DNA of 42,729 bases from Peptococcaceae bacterium (GTDB taxonomy: Bacteria; Bacillota; Peptococcia; Peptococcales; Peptococcaceae): contig JAHZHI010000041.1 in assembly GCA_019420345.1 (NCBI GenBank), positions 1 to 42,729 on the forward strand. The letters are read 5' to 3'. Below the pieces are notes generated by a model, which saw only the letters and a program-made list of their open reading frames with translations, did not search any database and was not told where the DNA came from. The position numbers were made by a program, and so were the translations under genes. Every line of letters starts with the position of its first letter. The stretch's first letter is position 1. Shown piece by piece: positions 41,285 through 42,729 of this stretch.

Positions 41285-42364
41285 TCAAGCATGATGTTCC
41301 TGACGCTGTCTGTCAAAGAGCATTTTTCCTGGACACTTTTCAGGAGCATCATACAATCTACACTTTGAGCAATGCAGGCACTTTCCAGTATTCTCCCCTC
41401 GAATGGCATCTGCCATCCAATTTGGATTAACAATAAACCCACGACCAATACCAATCATTGCTGCATGTGTCTGCTTCATAACTTGATCGGCCATCTCTGG
41501 CGATGTGATACCATTGGCTGCGAATACAGGCACCTCGACAGCCTGCTGAATTCTTTCGGCGGCATATATGATATCAAGGAAAGGATAGCCTTTTGGAGAA
41601 ACCACTTCCTGCTCCCTTTGGAAACCATAGGACACATCAATAAAATCCATCCCCATTTGTGCCAATCGCTTGGCGTGTTCGATCGCATCATCCAACGTCG
41701 GTTCAAATCCGCCAAGACGAATGCCGACAATGAAATCGTCAGCCACTTCTTTTCGAATGCCAACCAAAATTTCTTCTACAAACCGCAGCGGATCTTTACC
41801 ATAAACATCCTGTCTCCGATTTACCTTACGATTCAAAAACTGACAAATTAAATATTGATGACAGCCATGCAGCTCCACGCCATCATACCCCGCCTTGTAG
41901 GCACGAACAGCTGCCGCAACAAATGCTTCCTGCGTCTTTCTGATCTCATCAAGCGTCATACGACGGCCTGTTTTCATCGCTCCATCATTTTCCACATAGA
42001 CATAGTCATCTGGACACATCGGGGATTCTGAAATACCTACCACGCCAGCGTGATGAAGCTGCACAAAAATACCGCACCCTTCACTGTGAACTGCTTCCAC
42101 AATCTGGTGCAACCCCTGAATTTGTTCATCGCTCCATATTCCCAGCTGCCGATCCATCAAACGGCCATCAACATCCACACAAGTTGCTTCCTGAATAATC
42201 AAGCCTGGCAACCCCTTGGCCAACTGTCGATAGTGCTCCACTGTTTCCGGAGCGACCTCGCCAGTATTCGGAACGCTAAAACGCGTCACCATCGGTGTCA
42301 CATAGATGCTATTTTTCATCTTTAAATTTTTTATTTCAACCGTATGAAAGATGCTCTCACTCAT
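41285..42364 (-). CDS. Old Yellow Enzyme-family NADH:flavin oxidoreductase
   Basis: 359 residues, the FMN-binding TIM barrel only. VTPMVTRF is the N-terminal flavin segment; QLHHAG, then GVELHGCHQYLICQFL with the RRQDVYGK follow-up, and a GRGFIVNP phosphate site complete the barrel. The C-terminal Cys cluster CLHCSKC and a following EKCPGK match the [4Fe-4S] ligands of 2,4-dienoyl-CoA reductase-type members, but the second NAD(P)/FAD domain of those is absent. It probably reduces an electrophilic alkene or similar compound; the substrate is unknown. The ATG at 42364 follows GGAGCG. A MerR-type promoter with the same operator as the MFS pump lies 130 bases upstream. Confidence 0.9.
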   Translation of the reverse strand: MSESIFHTVEIKNLKMKNSIYVTPMVTRFSVPNTGEVAPETVEHYRQLAKGLPGLIIQEATCVDVDGRLMDRQLGIWSDEQIQGLHQIVEAVHSEGCGIFVQLHHAGVVGISESPMCPDDYVYVENDGAMKTGRRMTLDEIRKTQEAFVAAAVRAYKAGYDGVELHGCHQYLICQFLNRKVNRRQDVYGKDPLRFVEEILVGIRKEVADDFIVGIRLGGFEPTLDDAIEHAKRLAQMGMDFIDVSYGFQREQEVVSPKGYPFLDIIYAAERIQQAVEVPVFAANGITSPEMADQVMKQTHAAMIGIGRGFIVNPNWMADAIRGENTGKCLHCSKCRLYDAPEKCPGKMLFDRQRQEHHA

Positions 42365-42494
42365 ACTTTCACGCTCCTTTTCACTGCTTCTTGATCTCAC
42401 ATGACAATATTTTTTTACAGTAAAGCACTTTCTGATCAGATAAAACACGCTAAGTCACAGATCCAATCATACATTTGGCTCACCTTCATGCATT

Positions 42495-42531
42495 GGCCTA
42501 TCATAAACCATCCCATTATAGGAAGGTCAAG
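42495..42531 (-). promoter_or_regulatory. MerR-type promoter/operator of the OYE gene
   Basis: Minus strand TTGACC (42530-42525) and TATGAT (42505-42500), spacer 19. Over 37 bases it matches the MFS promoter at 31 positions. Confidence 0.8.
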
Positions 42532-42615
42532 CCGTAAAGCATCGAAAAACAAGAACGAACCTCCAAAATCACCAGAGCAAAAGCATCACATGATTACCCA
42601 CATCATTTTACACAG

Positions 42616-42653
42616 CAAAAAAGCCTCGAAAAGCAATTGCTTTTCGAGGCTTT
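42616..42653 (-). terminator. rho-independent terminator after rpsI
   Basis: AAAGCCTCGAAAAGC (42620-42634) pairs with its complement at 42639-42653, followed on the minus strand by a T run. Confidence 0.9.
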
Positions 42654-42679
42654 GGTTGTTGTTTGTAAGGTTCGTCCAA

Positions 42680-42729
42680 TTAGCGCTTGGAGAACTGTGG
42701 AGCACGGCGTGCTGCTTTGAGACCGTACT
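42680..42729 (-). CDS. rpsI: 30S ribosomal protein S9, C-terminal end (partial)
   Basis: The last 15 complete codons read YGLKAARRAPQFSKR and a TAA stop. The PQFSKR ending is the invariant C-terminus of bacterial S9, whose tail contacts the P-site tRNA. The gene continues beyond the window edge; rplM would be expected upstream. Confidence 0.93.
   Translation of the reverse strand, partial: YGLKAARRAPQFSKR

Noticed and set aside
1..42729. CRISPR arrays, insertion sequences, prophage or integrase genes
   Set aside because: I looked for regular repeats, transposase-like proteins and attachment-type duplications and found none I could support.

Overview
This window looks like chromosomal DNA of an anaerobic, probably low-to-moderate GC member of the Bacillota (Firmicutes). 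The support is a T-box leader on pheST, the Gram-positive type lipid II amidation pair murT-gatD, a Veg-family gene, strong AGGAGG-type ribosome binding sites and many U-tailed terminators, together with rubrerythrin, ferredoxin and a dissimilatory sulfite reductase. A sulfite-reducing Peptococcales-like lineage or a Negativicute both fit; I cannot decide from the sequence alone. Almost every gene is on the minus strand.

Layout. 1-4412: NAD-dependent epimerase (+), TauE/SafE-type anion exporter (-), a DUF4097-like membrane protein (-) and a TDT/TehA/SLAC1-type anion transporter (+), separated by clear terminators. 4411-7679: a glycosyltransferase, response regulator and histidine kinase operon. 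7790-10190: a PRPP-binding phosphoribosyltransferase and ilvD. 10247-17814: the centre of interest, reading on the minus strand leuS, dsrN, ferredoxin, dsrA, dsrB, dsrD, a 66-residue unknown, dsrC, then a strong terminator. 17930-23502: a tiny membrane ORF coupled to a YxeA-family protein, and the T-box controlled pheS-pheT-lgt-dtxR run. 23556-26442: alpha/beta hydrolase, then an ECF-type sigma factor with its membrane partner. 26609-31190: glnS-plsC-murT-gatD, linked by 4-base stop/start overlaps. 31211-35135: an unknown protein with ppx and ppk. 35236-38573: tRNA-Leu(CAA), a small membrane protein with cardiolipin synthase, rubrerythrin and Veg. 38625-42530: MFS exporter and divergent MerR regulator, then an Old Yellow Enzyme-like oxidoreductase. 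42620-42729: end of rpsI.

How it works together. The dsr block carries the catalytic subunits (DsrAB), the protein trisulfide carrier (DsrC with both C-terminal cysteines), the activator DsrD, a 2[4Fe-4S] ferredoxin as plausible electron donor, and DsrN, the siroheme amidase that matures the DSR cofactor. No sat, aprAB, qmo or dsrMKJOP is visible here, so the window on its own supports sulfite rather than sulfate reduction. Two anion exporter families at the left edge could handle excess sulfite, but this is inference. The right edge shows a small regulon: the MerR-type regulator's predicted operator, a TTGACC-N19-TATGAT promoter, occurs almost unchanged upstream of both the MFS pump and the flavin oxidoreductase.
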